DNA from: Litoditis marina
Taxonomy: Eukaryota; Nematoda; Chromadorea; Rhabditida; Rhabditidae
Assembly (NCBI GenBank): GCA_964036275.1
Contig: OZ038436.1
Coordinates: forward strand, 19,991,904 to 20,055,903
Direction of reading: 5' to 3'
Length of the DNA stretch: 64,000 bases
This document shows positions 36,117-47,475 of the stretch, one piece after another (position 1 is the first letter of the stretch; each line of letters begins with the position of its first letter). Made by a program: the position numbers and the translations under genes. The notes below the pieces were generated by a model, which saw only the letters and a program-made list of their open reading frames with translations, had not been told where the DNA came from and did no database searches.

Positions 36117-38919
36117 TCACGCCCACATAGTTTCGAGTTGTTTGAAGTATTCTTCTGATGCGTGATTTTGGTCCTGACTGGATGGAGGTACGGTAGGCGA
36201 TGTATTGATTGATCGTTGACCACAAAGGGTTGACAGAATCTTTCGGCGCCATGGCGGTATGTTTAGTAGTCCCATTAGTACAATGATATTCGTTGCACTG
36301 AAAATGGTTCATAATATTTTAACTTAAAAAAGAGAACACGTGATAGTACTATTTACGATCATTCATATATAAACGGTAGAGAGCATATTTCAGCCTAACT
36401 AAATTACACTAATCCTAGATTAGAATATGCGCTCATCCTGAATTAGATCTGAAATGAATAAACTCATGGCTACCCATGGTGTGAAAAAGACTCTGAAATA
36501 ATATTAAGAACGATCGTAGAGTGTACAAGGTGAATTGGGTATACTATAGTTCCCTGTTCCACAACTACAAGTTCCATAAGTTCAACTATTCGCTCTTCCC
36601 AACAAAAAAATACGGTCTATTTTGCTCGGTCTAGCTGTGGTTCTAGTTTTACTCCGTCGTTTCAATTAGAATTGGTAGATTTTGACGTTATTGAGTTCCA
36701 ACTATAACGCTGTTATAATCTTCTTATAGACGAGCAAATTCATTCATGTTGCGATGTCCGAACCATAGATTGCAAAGTTCTTCTAGAATAAGGGTAGGAT
36801 CAAACAGTCGGGATATTCCTTGATATTTATAGTGCTCAATTCTCTGGAGAAAAAAACTTTTTCTCGTTGCGCGGCTACGTCACTTCTTATTCATTGATTT
36901 TCATTCAAGACGAGACTAACATGGCGAAGTTCATTTCGAATAAGGCCAGCGAAACGAGAGATGCCTCTGACTTCCCGGGGAAGAGAAGAAGAGCAATAAC
37001 CATCATAGACACGTTCACAGAAGTTATTCCCGCGAAAAGACCGACCGCTTTGTGAACTAACTGCAACTGATTAGAATTAGCAGTATTGAATTGTTGTACC
37101 TTCGAAGTAAATCAAACAGACACGTAAAACGCCCGCCTAGAAACATCAGCGACAGTGCAACGTTTGAAAGAGACCGTACCTTTTTGAGAAATGAAAAAGG
37201 CGTGTACTTTGTTTCGAGCTTAAAAGTCCGAATTCGAGAGACACGGTTTCTTTAAAGTACGCGTTCTCGACTGTTGATCTGCATTGTTCATGTGACTCTG
37301 CTTCTGACGTGTGAAGGCGCCAACTACGTTAATTCATAAAAAATATATCACCTTCATCACTCGCACATTCTCTGACAGCTGGAACCGGATACTCAAAGTG
37401 TACCTATCATTGCCACGGGCCTGTCGTACACTTATACTCTGTAGTGCTTTACTATTGTACTTGTGTAGAAACACAAAGACACCAAACGACACTACCACCA
37501 CCAAAATTCCACAGATGGAAAATGTCACTATATTTGTGACCCCTGGAAAGAGAGTTTACTTGGAACTAGTCCAATCAATCATATTTTGAACTACTTGACT
37601 GTAGAAGTATAGGGCACTGGTCGATTTTTTCACGAAATGAGTTTGTTGAGAACCGAAGACCTCGAAGTGTTTGTGTTCTGTTATGAGGAATCGAATGAGC
37701 TCATACATCAAACTTTCGGTACATAATCGAGGAACGATTTCACTCCAATGAAGTTTTTCTGTTCCAATTTTTACGACAGTAACTTGCATTATCACAATCT
37801 CCGACAAACCTCTTTCGTATCACTTAGCGCGGCAGCTACTTGCATATTGCCAACGGCACGTAACGAGCTATATCTTTGTGCGTCATGCCAGAGTGTTCTT
37901 TGACCGGCGAGACAGTTGGTGAGACGCAGATATATAGGTCGGAAGGTGCTGCTGACACTCATGCAGTATGTCTGGCATGTTGTGACGTCTACCTGATCGC
38001 GGACCTGATCACATTCTGGCCACATAATTTCCAACTTTCATGTTAGAAGTACAGCCGAGTACAGCCGGTGTCAGGTTCTGACTAGAGTTCAGCTCACAGG
38101 TCTCTGTGTTGCCACCTAGAAAAGTAAGAACAGACCCCTCACCTATTGAGAAGCACACAGCTCCCAGTACAGTTGTGAGGACACATATTACTCCAGCTAA
38201 AATCGCAATCCAACCCCTGGGTTCCTGTTCGTAGTCAGTGAGATAGTAGCTGGCTAAAACTCTTTCCAGAATCAAGACTGGCAGAATACAAAACACAGCT
38301 ATCATGTACATGGCTCGTATGAAGCCAGAAATGAGAAGAGGGAGATCGGACCAAACACTATCTGCAAGAATCTCATTTCAATTAATTTGAAATGGTCGTC
38401 TTGTTACATTTGTAAAATTATGATTCCGATTTATTGGTCTTAGTCTCAGATGGGTGTGTTGTATTTGTAGTTCACGTACTATTGCTCCTTGTTTAGCGCA
38501 CCTCGTTCTGCATTGAAAATAAAAAATAGCATGAAACGACAATTGCAAAAATCATTCGTTTGGACAAGTTTCACATTCCACAAACACGTTTCACCTGTTA
38601 TCTCGATCATTTCAGATTGATAGAGAAGTAAAACTATTCTACTAAACAGAGCAGGATAGTAAGTGACAATAAATCCCTGTAGAATTCTCGTGAGAATACG
38701 ATGAAACGCAAAAGAGCGAGATGTTATGTAGACAATAAACCAAAAAGACACGATGGAAATAGTTATGAACAATAGTTCGACTAAATATATTATGTAGAAT
38801 ACGGTATAGTTAGAAATCGGGGCGTCGGGTTGAATTAGTAACAGATTATATACTTTCACCATCTCTCCATTCGGCAGAGAGAGACTGTAGTATCTCGATG
38901 TGTTTCCCAAAACTATCAT
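36117..38919 (-). CDS. Sre-family chemoreceptor GPCR, array gene 7 (intact)
   Basis: Exons (minus): 38919-38595, 38361-38143, 37542-37352, 37060-36921, 36297-36117, giving 351 aa. Motifs are FAFHRILTRI in exon 1 (Asn replaced by Ile in the usual HRNL) and ERVLASYYLTDYEQEPRGW in exon 2, and the end is TMWA. The start MIVLGN is preceded by a CCTTCCAG acceptor 5 nt away. The long open reading upstream of it (to 39168) is therefore treated as non-coding. Exon 4 closely matches that of genes 6 and 8, sharing ITSVNVSMMV with gene 8. All donors are GT (GTGAAA, GTGAGG, GTGATA, GTTAGT). This is a likely functional receptor of the second subfamily. Confidence 0.92.
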
Positions 38920-40955
38920 TCGTTCTGGAAGGAATACAACGTTAAGTCGAAAGTTGAACATTTTGTTTTGTAATATCACAAGTGAAAACCAAGCAAGAGT
39001 GCAGAATTCGACGAGAAGAAATTTCTCAAACACCGCCGAGATGCCACGAGAACGAGATACGGGATAGAATATGAGAATGAATTGTGCTATCCTCGTACGG
39101 CATACACTACAGTTCTCGCCATTCCCACTGATACTCTGGCAGCTGCCAATAAAACTTCGAATGAACATATTTTATAGAAATAACAGGTTTTAGGAAAAAG
39201 TTTGCGCACGCACTGTAACAAAGGTTGACTGCCGATCAGAAAATGATCCAGTGCATTGGAAACATTTCTATCGTGAAAATCCGCCTGGAAATTCTGTTGG
39301 CACGTTGCCGATTTCGCAGTAGGAATGACCGGAACTATACCAACAATAAAAACAATCGAGCGAGTCGGGATTGTGATCTGTGAAATGCTCTGAATCTTTG
39401 TACCAGAACTAGCGTACACCAAATTACACAAGGCACAGGTGCACGAGTTATAGAGGTTAAATTGAAGCTTACGCTCGCATACTATACAATTCTGCGAAAG
39501 CTATAACGAGCGCTTGTTGCAACTTCAACCAGGCCAAATTATCATTGCCGATTAAAGGTTCAATGTTTTTATGAAAGATTCATTTCAAATGGTAAAAAAG
39601 GGTGCAGAATGGTGAGTAAGCTCAATATGTGACCATTGTATCAACACGTTCTGCAATACTGCTCCTATGGGCTTCAACCGCTCAAGAGTTAAAGAAGTAA
39701 ACAGTTTCTTTCAGGTTCAACATCAGTTTTAGTTCGAGTTCTGTTCAAATTTCAGCTCAGCTTACTGATGTAAAAATCGACTTACTTTTACTTTTCAGAA
39801 TGTTTGTTTGAAAAACTAATAGAGCGAAGGTCAACGTTCTTTCTTCCAAAAGCGAAGTGAATTTTCGTGAACAAAGTTAAAATAATAGATATTATTCTGA
39901 AGAGAAAGGCAAAGTGTTTTCGCTTCGCTTGGATTTTAGTTCTTAGTTTTTGTTTCAGTCAGGGTTCGGAACTCGTGCTGACGACAGATTGAACTCGAAT
40001 CAAACGGCAGTAGTTGAACAGGATTGTTTCGTTGATTGCTAGCTATAGACAATGGTCTCTTAGTTTTTCGTAATTAAATTTTATCGAAGTAATTGCTCAA
40101 TCAACGTATGTAAAACGAATCACCATGGAATTATGCTATTTTCAACATAATGTTTTAAATGTGTCTAAAACAAGTAGTATCACAAAAAAATTTTATTGAT
40201 AAGCCTGCTGAGAGTGATTATACTGAAATTCTACATATAAATCACACTTTTTTTACTACAACGTCACACATTAATTTTCATCGAAGGAAGCGATTTTCAT
40301 TGTTTCCGATTACCGAGAAAATTTGATCACAGTTATATTGCCAACAGGTGCTTGAAACAAATTATTTTATTCCTTTAAAGGTACATTTAACTAATATAAT
40401 CACAAAGTTTACTAGTTGTCATGGTTGTTTGAAAGAAGTTTACTGTAGTTTCAATAAAGTCACAAAAAAACGAGGAAAAAATAGTATCTAGTCTAAACAA
40501 GCTGAATAATTATCTAGATTTACTGAAAAATCAAAGCCTAAAATTAACCTTCACTCCCATAAACCGGTATTGAAACCCCTTAATAATGACAAAGATAATC
40601 ATTGGTAACTGGCTAACATCGAATGTGAATACAACATGTATTTATTGTAATTAGCGAGCCAAGAAAAAATCTACAATTGAGAAATCTAAAACCTACAAAT
40701 TTACCATAGAACTCTGACACCGACCAATAATTGTAAAAGAATCCTTCTAGTGTTGAGAATAGCCACGTGAAACTTGGAAAAAACATTCGATAGTTTGTAC
40801 ACCATCAATGCATCGTTGGCGACCCTAACGTGTTTCACTCACCCAAGTTGTCACTACATTTTTTGCTTATGTTTTCTTTTGTACTATTCTGAATTACCAA
40901 AATGAAGTTTAAATTCATTTTTCCAGAGGCTTTTATTCGAGTAAACATGGTTCCA
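38920..40955. other. Spacer between array genes 7 and 8
   Basis: It holds a MITE (39120-39327) and otherwise AT-rich DNA without recognisable genes or repeats. Confidence 0.6.
39120..39327. mobile_element. MITE with CATTCCCACT / TTGGC ends, copy 2
   Basis: CATTCCCACTGATACTCTGG and GGCAGCTGCCAATA at the left; TTGGCACGTTGCCGA and AGGAATG at the right. Confidence 0.7.
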
Positions 40956-43750
40956 TTACGCCCACATAGTTTTCAGCTGTTGAAAGTATTCTTCTGATGT
41001 GTGATTTTGGTCCTGCGTGGAACGAGGTACGATAGGCGATATATTGATTGGTCGTTGACCACAAAGGGTTGCCAGAATCTCACGGCGCCATGGCGGTATT
41101 TTCAGCACAGTTACAAATGCAATGATGTTCGCCGTACTGAAAAAAGGTCTTACGTAACTCAGTATTTAGGCAGTGAAAAATCCGGTAATTTCACTATAGT
41201 TTACGTCTTTTACATTGCGAACTATCTGTATTGTATACCATGGGATAAAAGATTAGGGAAAAAAGTAAATCTTTGACTCACTGGTCAAAATCAGGAATTC
41301 AGGTTCTTCTAGTCAAGACTTGTTTGAATATACATTTGCAACATCAGTGTACGGGTATTTCTAATGAACAGTGGCCACAAAACTTTTATGTAACCGTTCA
41401 CGAGTTCATTAGTTTGTCTTTTCACCTTCACAGATTGCCGACCCTCAGAAAAGACGGTTTTGTTGGTTTTTTTTGGCTGTGTTCAACATATGTTCTGTAG
41501 ACTATCGTACTCATCTGTTTCAGACGAGACTCACATTGCGAAGTTCATTTCGAATAAGGCCAGCGAAACGAGAAATGCCTCTGACTTCAATGGGAAGAGG
41601 AGAAGAGCGGTAACCATCATAGACACGTTCACAGAAGTTATTCCCGCGAAGAGGCCGACGGCTCGGGATACCAGCTGAAACTGAGTAATACAAATAAAAA
41701 CTGAGTAATACAAATAAACGTTATAACGCCATTTGGTATGTTACTAATAATTATTCAATATTTGATAATCTTTTGCATACTTGGATTCAGCCAAGCCACT
41801 ACTTTTTCAATTTGCATCTGATGCATGCACACTTGGAAAGATAAAATGTTGCGGCGAATTGTACAGATTCTGATCCCGTAATAAACTATTGTATTGTATT
41901 GTATTGTATCTGATCAAAAGGGCATCCTCTATTGATACAATACTAACTCGGGTTTAGGGAGGGACCTAATCATCGTTGTAGTTTGATCTCAAAACACGCC
42001 GTTTTCACAAATATTAACGGAAAAGTATTGGGTTTCAACTACGAACACAATGGGATTGGGCAACGTCCTAGACCTGTTTCAAATATGAAAGTAAGGGCAG
42101 TTGAATTCAATGCTATCAAAAGTAAAAATCTTACAAAGAAAACTAGTCAGCATGTTTTGAAGGTATATCGAAAAACCGTTCACCTTCATCACTCGCACGT
42201 TCTCTGATAGTTGAAATCGAATACTGAGTGTGTAACTGTCGTGGCTACGTGCTTGAGGCAAACTAATGGTTCGTAGTGTTTTTGTATTGTATTTATACAA
42301 AAACTGAAACACAAAAAACGATACTACCAGGACCAAAATGCCACACGTGGAGAACAAAACAATATTTGCGATGCCTGAATGAAATCTTGATTTGACAAGG
42401 GTACGCCAACTTTATGAAGTTGTTGGGTTTTTTAGGCAACACGGTAATTTAGACGATTTCGAATTTAATCAATGTCCCTCTTTCATGGTGAGCGAGACAT
42501 ACCTCGTGTCACCCATCCGTACCTCCCTACATTATTTATAAACTGTTCAATTGGCTTTCTAATTAACCGATCGATTTATATCATTTGACTGTCTCTCTAA
42601 CCTTTGAAATAGCACGTGTTAGATATCGATCGATATTCTTAAGGTCAGATATGTAGGTTTACTACTACCAAAACGCACTCACCAAACGAAAGGCACGTAG
42701 CTCCCAGTACTGAAATGACCAGACATATTCCTCCAGCTAGTATCGCAATCCAAGCGCGAGGTTTCTTTTCATAGTCAGTTAGGTAGTAGCTGGCTAGGGT
42801 TCTTTCCAGTAGCATGACCGGTAGAACACAAAATATAGCTATCATGTACATAGCTCGTATATACCCACAAAGTAGGAGAGGTAGGTCGGACCGAACGTTT
42901 TCTGCGAAAGGAGTTCCATTCTTATGAGCCTTGTCATGGTAGTTTTGAATGCTTCCAAACCAAAATCATTTCACGGGAAATAGGTGAAACACAACACCGA
43001 AAAATGGAAGGAGGCGCGCAACTACCAATCGTATAATTCCTGTCATTCCCACTGAGACTTGGCAGCGTGCCAATCAATATTCCAGGCAAATGTTCACCAC
43101 TTTGTAGTTGTTCAAAAAACTGCAAATCTCTGTTAGCCGATTTTAGTTTCTAAAGAACACGTGAACAAAAAACATTCGTAAATCTTGGCACCATGCCAAT
43201 GGGTCTCAGTGGGAATGAAACGAAGTATACTTTTGTTTCTTCCGGTTATTTCTCTCACAAACGCCGAAAACAAGAGTAACACGAAAGCTTTCTCTCACAT
43301 TCCAAACTGTAAAAGTTTTCGGATGTGCGAGTTCCCACATTCCGACTGGAAACTGATAATAAGTAGTAACCAACACTGATCCGCCTTGAACCACGAAGTC
43401 ACGTGACTTTTCACGTATTCCTTGCACACGTTACCTGTTATTCTGATTATTCCACACTGGTAGAGTAGTAAGACAATTCTACTAAATAGGTCAGCATAGT
43501 AGGATAAGATAAGACCTTGTATGATCTTGGTCAAATTGCTATGAAAAGCGAAAGATCGTGACATTATGTACACAATATACCAAAATGTCACGATAGAAAT
43601 CATTATGAACAACATTTCCACGGCATAAATGATGTAGAATATCGTATAATTTGAAATGGGAGCATCGGGTTGAATTAAAAGCAAATTGTACAGCCTTCCG
43701 TTTTTACCATCTGATAGGGAAAAACTATAGTAGTTTTTCGAACTTGGCAT
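40956..43750 (-). CDS. Sre-family chemoreceptor GPCR, array gene 8 (intact)
   Basis: Exons (minus): 43750-43435, 42901-42683, 42374-42184, 41674-41535, 41136-40956, giving 348 aa. Motifs are FAFHSNLTKI in exon 1 and ERTLASYYLTDYEKKPRAW in exon 2, and the end is TMWA. The ATG (MPSSKNYY) lies 3 nt after a GTTTTTCAG acceptor. The first Trp of exon 2, found in six of the eight genes, is Arg here (ENVRSDL). Intron 1 contains a MITE (43044-43217) and intron 3 a retroposon tail (about 41855-41905). It is the first gene of the array counting from its 5' end; upstream lies non-array DNA. Stops are absent and splice sites canonical. Confidence 0.92.
41855..41905 (+). mobile_element. Retroposon 3' tail with TATTG repeats
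   Basis: CCCGTAATAAACTATTGTAT continues as four TATTG units: a polyadenylation signal plus a short tandem tail. Only the 3' end is recognisable, in intron 3 of array gene 8. Confidence 0.5.
43044..43217. mobile_element. MITE with CATTCCCACTGAGAC / TTGGC ends, copy 3
   Basis: CATTCCCACTGAGACTTGGC at the left and GGGTCTCAGTGGGAATG at the right, with TTGGCA/TGCCAA sub-repeats. It is the best preserved copy of the group. Confidence 0.85.
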
Positions 43751-43759
43751 TCACTGAAA

Positions 43760-44310
43760 AACAAAAGATATTGCAACTTTTAGTCAAAGTCCATTTCAGT
43801 CAAAGTCCAGAATCGTGAAAAAAAATGAAATAACACAACAGAAATAACACAAACTGCAATTGGAGATGTTTCCTCATCCTTCAAACAACGCATATTCTCC
43901 AAATTAGGCAGTATTCATACGTTGTACGTCTGTGTTAATGCACAATGGAACATGGTTGTTGACCTACATCGAGAAAAATAGCAAAATTTCCACACTGCGC
44001 TATTCAAATGAGGCCGCGTATAACGTTTGACTTTAACGGTCAAACGTTTTAGATAGAACGCACGTTGAGAACAGAACAACCTACACTGCTATTGGGTTCG
44101 AACAGTTTGGTGAAAAGTCACTTTCTCTACGGCTCAGACAACTGACGTGTGCTATTTCATAGTTCACCGCAGTTGAAGTATGGACGATTAATAACGGAAA
44201 AGCAGCTGCAACCTATTCAACTTTTCATCAAAACTGATACCTAGTAAGTATATTTCTGAAAAAGCTGATGTCATTCGCTGCAACACAAACTAGATCAAAA
44301 ATCATCATCC
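43760..44310 (-). promoter_or_regulatory. 5' flank of array gene 8, homologous to that of gene 6
   Basis: It shares ordered blocks with 33040-33660, including ATTAATAACGGAAAAGCAGC. No defined binding site is claimed. Confidence 0.5.
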
Positions 44311-44319
44311 CATCCTGCG

Positions 44320-45430
44320 TCTCTAGCTTCATATTACAATACAAGCTTTATTTTCTCTTGTATCACTGAGTGTTGTGTGAAGATGTTGTTGGCGTCAAAA
44401 GGGCGCTGGGAGTTGGAGGAAAAGAGTCTTCTAGAAAGAAAACGGCTATCCTCCAAGAGGATGTCTCTTACATTCGGGTTGCAAGTCTAAAGTGGATAAC
44501 TTACGTTTAAATACAATTAAAAACCACTATCAAAACACGGCAAGACGGATGAACAGTTTCTTTACTTCACAAAAGGTTGTCAGAACCATTAAGGAATGAA
44601 CCATCGATTATTTTTAGGATATGTTCGTGGGGTCAAGTGATCCAAGAAACCCATTTTCTGATACAAACTATTTTTCCAAACGACATTTAAATTCACTCGG
44701 ACAGTGAAGCAAAGCTATGTCTGCCGGTAATCTATTCCAAACAGGGGCAATGCGTGACGAGATGAGCTCCGGGTTGACAAGAGCTGGGGGACAATCCGAT
44801 AGTTTCAAACGGGTCCCCTCTTAGCATATGGCGAACACTAGTGGGAGGAGCAAGAGTAACAATATTGAAAGTCCAATAGTGGCCATAAATGTGTGAGCAG
44901 TACATAAATCCTCGAATAATTGGCGAATCCACAGTGTAGAGAGTTTGAGTTTTCCTAGACGGTTTTTGTACGGAAATCCTGGCAACAACCTCTTAGTAAA
45001 TCTTAGCTGAACCACTTCATGACTCATAATATCACCTCTGTTTAGTGGAGCAAAAACTTCTTATCCATATTCAAGAATGGAAAGCGCTTTTGTTTTATAG
45101 CATAACATGAACCTTTCCTCAGAGAATGAAACACGACGGAACAGACTATTCACTATAGCGCTCGCGCTCCGCTCAACAGAGAGAATATGTGTAGACATTT
45201 TCAATGTGTTACTCAAGTTTACGCCTAGATCTATAATTACATCAACAGGTGCCAGAATTGACCCGCTTGTACGCAACGCATGTTTTCTGTTTCACTTTCC
45301 CATGTACGTTACTGCGCCCTTTTCAATAGAAAGTTGGAGTTGGCGTTTTACTAACCAATCATGAGCAGAGTTCAGATTATCTTGCTCAGTGTTCCGCGAC
45401 ACTTGTACCCCGGCGGGATGTGTTAGCGGA
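44320..45430 (-). mobile_element. Decayed LINE reverse transcriptase, C-terminal part
   Basis: On the minus strand one frame gives the order expected after the catalytic site of non-LTR retrotransposon RTs: an NSAHDWLVKRQLQLSIEKG segment (about 45370-45310), DLGVNLSNTLKM, SILEYG, then RFTKRLLPGFPY and KLSTLWIRQLFEDL (to about 44890). The frame is broken by TGA at 45294-45292 and TAA at 45063-45061. An AATAAAGCTTGTATTG sequence near 44340 could be the element's 3' end. No catalytic YxDD box is visible, so only the 3' part survives. The clade (CR1-, RTE- or other) cannot be decided by eye. Confidence 0.65.
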
Positions 45431-47082
45431 AAACCGCGTATGTGGAAAGGGACCAAGATTGGTATGGAAAAGCCGGAATGTTGACACGCTTCATAACAGC
45501 ATCATGGATAGTATATACCAAGTAAACCTTTTTCGCAGTTTTCTCTAAGGTACGCGGCGCTTGGCGCGCAGATGTGAGCCAGGAAAAAACCATATTTCCA
45601 ATGATCAACAATATTTCCTCAACACTAATTTTAGCTTTTCTTATTTGTAGTGAAGATGAAACCACAACTGCAGTTCGGTCAGCCGAGATATGTTTCATTT
45701 TCGGCGTATAAACTCAGCAACACGTTGTGTATGCGGCTTTAAAAAACTCTGTAAGCTCTCTGTGCTTTCCATTTCTGTTCAAAAAACACTCCCGACAAAC
45801 ACCAAATCAGTGATTTTGATCACCCACTGCTGTAGTTCGGGTATGAATGACAAAACGCCGTGAATTAAACATCGGTAATTTGGAATATTTTCTTTGCAGC
45901 GGGTGGATAGACCCAAGATCTGAACTCCACAAAGCAGCTGATGCTAAGATTTTCACATTATGACAAAAGGTGAGTTCATGAGCGAGGCTCAGTCTATTCA
46001 GTGCAAATGAACTTGGCTGTTCAATAATTGTACATTCTTTTATTGAAACTCTGAGAGAGGAGGTGGTGAGACTCAGTTCAGTTGCTCTCATTCACGAATC
46101 GAAATGTTCAACTTTTGCATGCCTCTCGGTTTTTCCACAGAATTGAATAAACATTTACTCAATATCTGCGAAATTCAGTTTGAAACGTATGATTTGTCGC
46201 TGCAAAAATAACTTTAACTTCACAGCAGCTGCCCGACACTAATTTGTTCATTGAAGTATTTTTTGGGAAACATGAAAGACTAGAACCAGTTCAAATATTT
46301 CTGATCGAAAACACATATTCGCCATAAGCGCAGTACACCAATAGAACATAAACTGTAACTGTATGCTACACTACTGAAAATGAAAAGTAATGAGTATCTA
46401 TTCTTAACGAATTAATAGATGACTAAAAAAACTCAAGCTGAAAATCAACTTATAGTTTTAGATAAAGTAATGTAAAAAGGAAATTAAATATAACTGCAAT
46501 ACATTTAATCTCATGAACCGGGCATTTCAAGTAATCGGCAATGTTACAAGAAAATATGAAAATGAAAATATGAAAATAACTATAATCAGCCCTATGAAAA
46601 CAACTATAATCATCATTGGAAAAAAACCGCGAATGAAAGAAAAAATACGTTATGTGTTTAAATGTCATTCTGTTTCACTGTACTTTCTCACATGCGCGCA
46701 TGAAAATAATTCATTAATCAGGTATAGTTTTTTCCCTTCCTGATGATACTTCTCCAGTATGATTGCAGAACTTCCAGGGCCTTTTTAATTGCGTGAACAT
46801 CATCGGAAAAGTGGAAAAATCACGTATTTGATTCCGATTCTCAGTTGAGAAGAGTGCTCAGTATTTTCGACAAAGTTGAAGTTTGCGCTCAAACCGGTCA
46901 TTGAAAGTTCGAATTTGTACTGTACGACTCTCAGAAGGAATGATGTGTAGTGTAAACAAGTTTAACTTGGAGACTCGAGTAGATTGACGGAAAGATTCAG
47001 CTTAATCGTACAAACCATGTTCTATTTTGGAAATTCATCAACTTCTAGGCCCCAGCCCCACTTTTTTGTTTTTGAATTGCAG
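45431..47082. other. Gene-poor spacer
   Basis: I see no recognisable gene. ORFs at 45423-45698 and 45807-46091 (minus) lack splice context. Upstream exons of the terminal exon at 47083 should be in or left of this interval but I could not identify them. Confidence 0.45.
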
Positions 47083-47183
47083 GTGAACCTCAACCTCCCA
47101 CCTGCCCGGAGGGTAACATGTCCGACTCACCCATGCCTATCTCCACCCCCTCTACGGACAGTCCTTTTACGGTTGATATGTGA
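47083..47183 (+). CDS. Orphan terminal exon, product unknown
   Basis: A TTTTTGAATTGCAG acceptor opens into 32 codons plus a stop, read in a phase that needs one base from an upstream exon. The peptide is Pro/Ser/Thr-rich (EPQPPTCPEGN ... TVDM) with clean, C-rich coding codons. An AATAAA at 47210-47215, 27 nt after the stop, fits a 3' end. I could not find the upstream exons, so the gene stays unidentified. It converges on the minus-strand exon at 47404-47475. Confidence 0.45.
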
Positions 47184-47254
47184 TTTGTGTGTGGTTATGT
47201 AATTCTCTCAATAAAGTGATACACGACTGAAATAGTTGCCGTAAAAAAGACGTC

Positions 47255-47270
47255 GGGGGGGGGGGGGGGG
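47255..47270. repeat. 16-nt G homopolymer
   Basis: Uninterrupted G run between two convergent terminal exons, the longest in the window. Confidence 0.95.
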
Positions 47271-47403
47271 ATCCAAGTAGGTTGAACATCAAATATTTGT
47301 TCCAAGTTGAAACTGTCCGCCGATCTTACAAGTTTACTCTGACAGCATCCTCAACTACTTATTGTAATTTTCGATAATATTTGTATAATATGACACGTTG
47401 CAT

Positions 47404-47475
47404 TTATTCCGTCGGCAATAGTTGTGTGGGCGCCAACTTCTGCTTGGGCTCGTTCTTCACAAAGTTGGCCAAGAT
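47404..47475 (-). CDS. Orphan terminal exon, product unknown
   Basis: A CCCCTTTGCAG acceptor opens in phase 0 into 23 codons plus TAA. The codons are those preferred by well-expressed worm genes (AAG, CAG, AAC, GAG), with peptide NFVKNEPKQKLAP in the middle. The TAA overlaps an AATAAA signal (47408-47403). It could be an alternative last exon of the nested-host gene ending at 48182, but that gene's last donor is phase 1, which would give a different frame. Confidence 0.4.
   Translation of the reverse strand: MLANFVKNEPKQKLAPTQLLPTE

Noticed and set aside
38479..39168. Long upstream extension of array gene 7
   Set aside because: The open frame crosses a clear CCTTCCAG acceptor and is not similar to the N-termini of paralogues.
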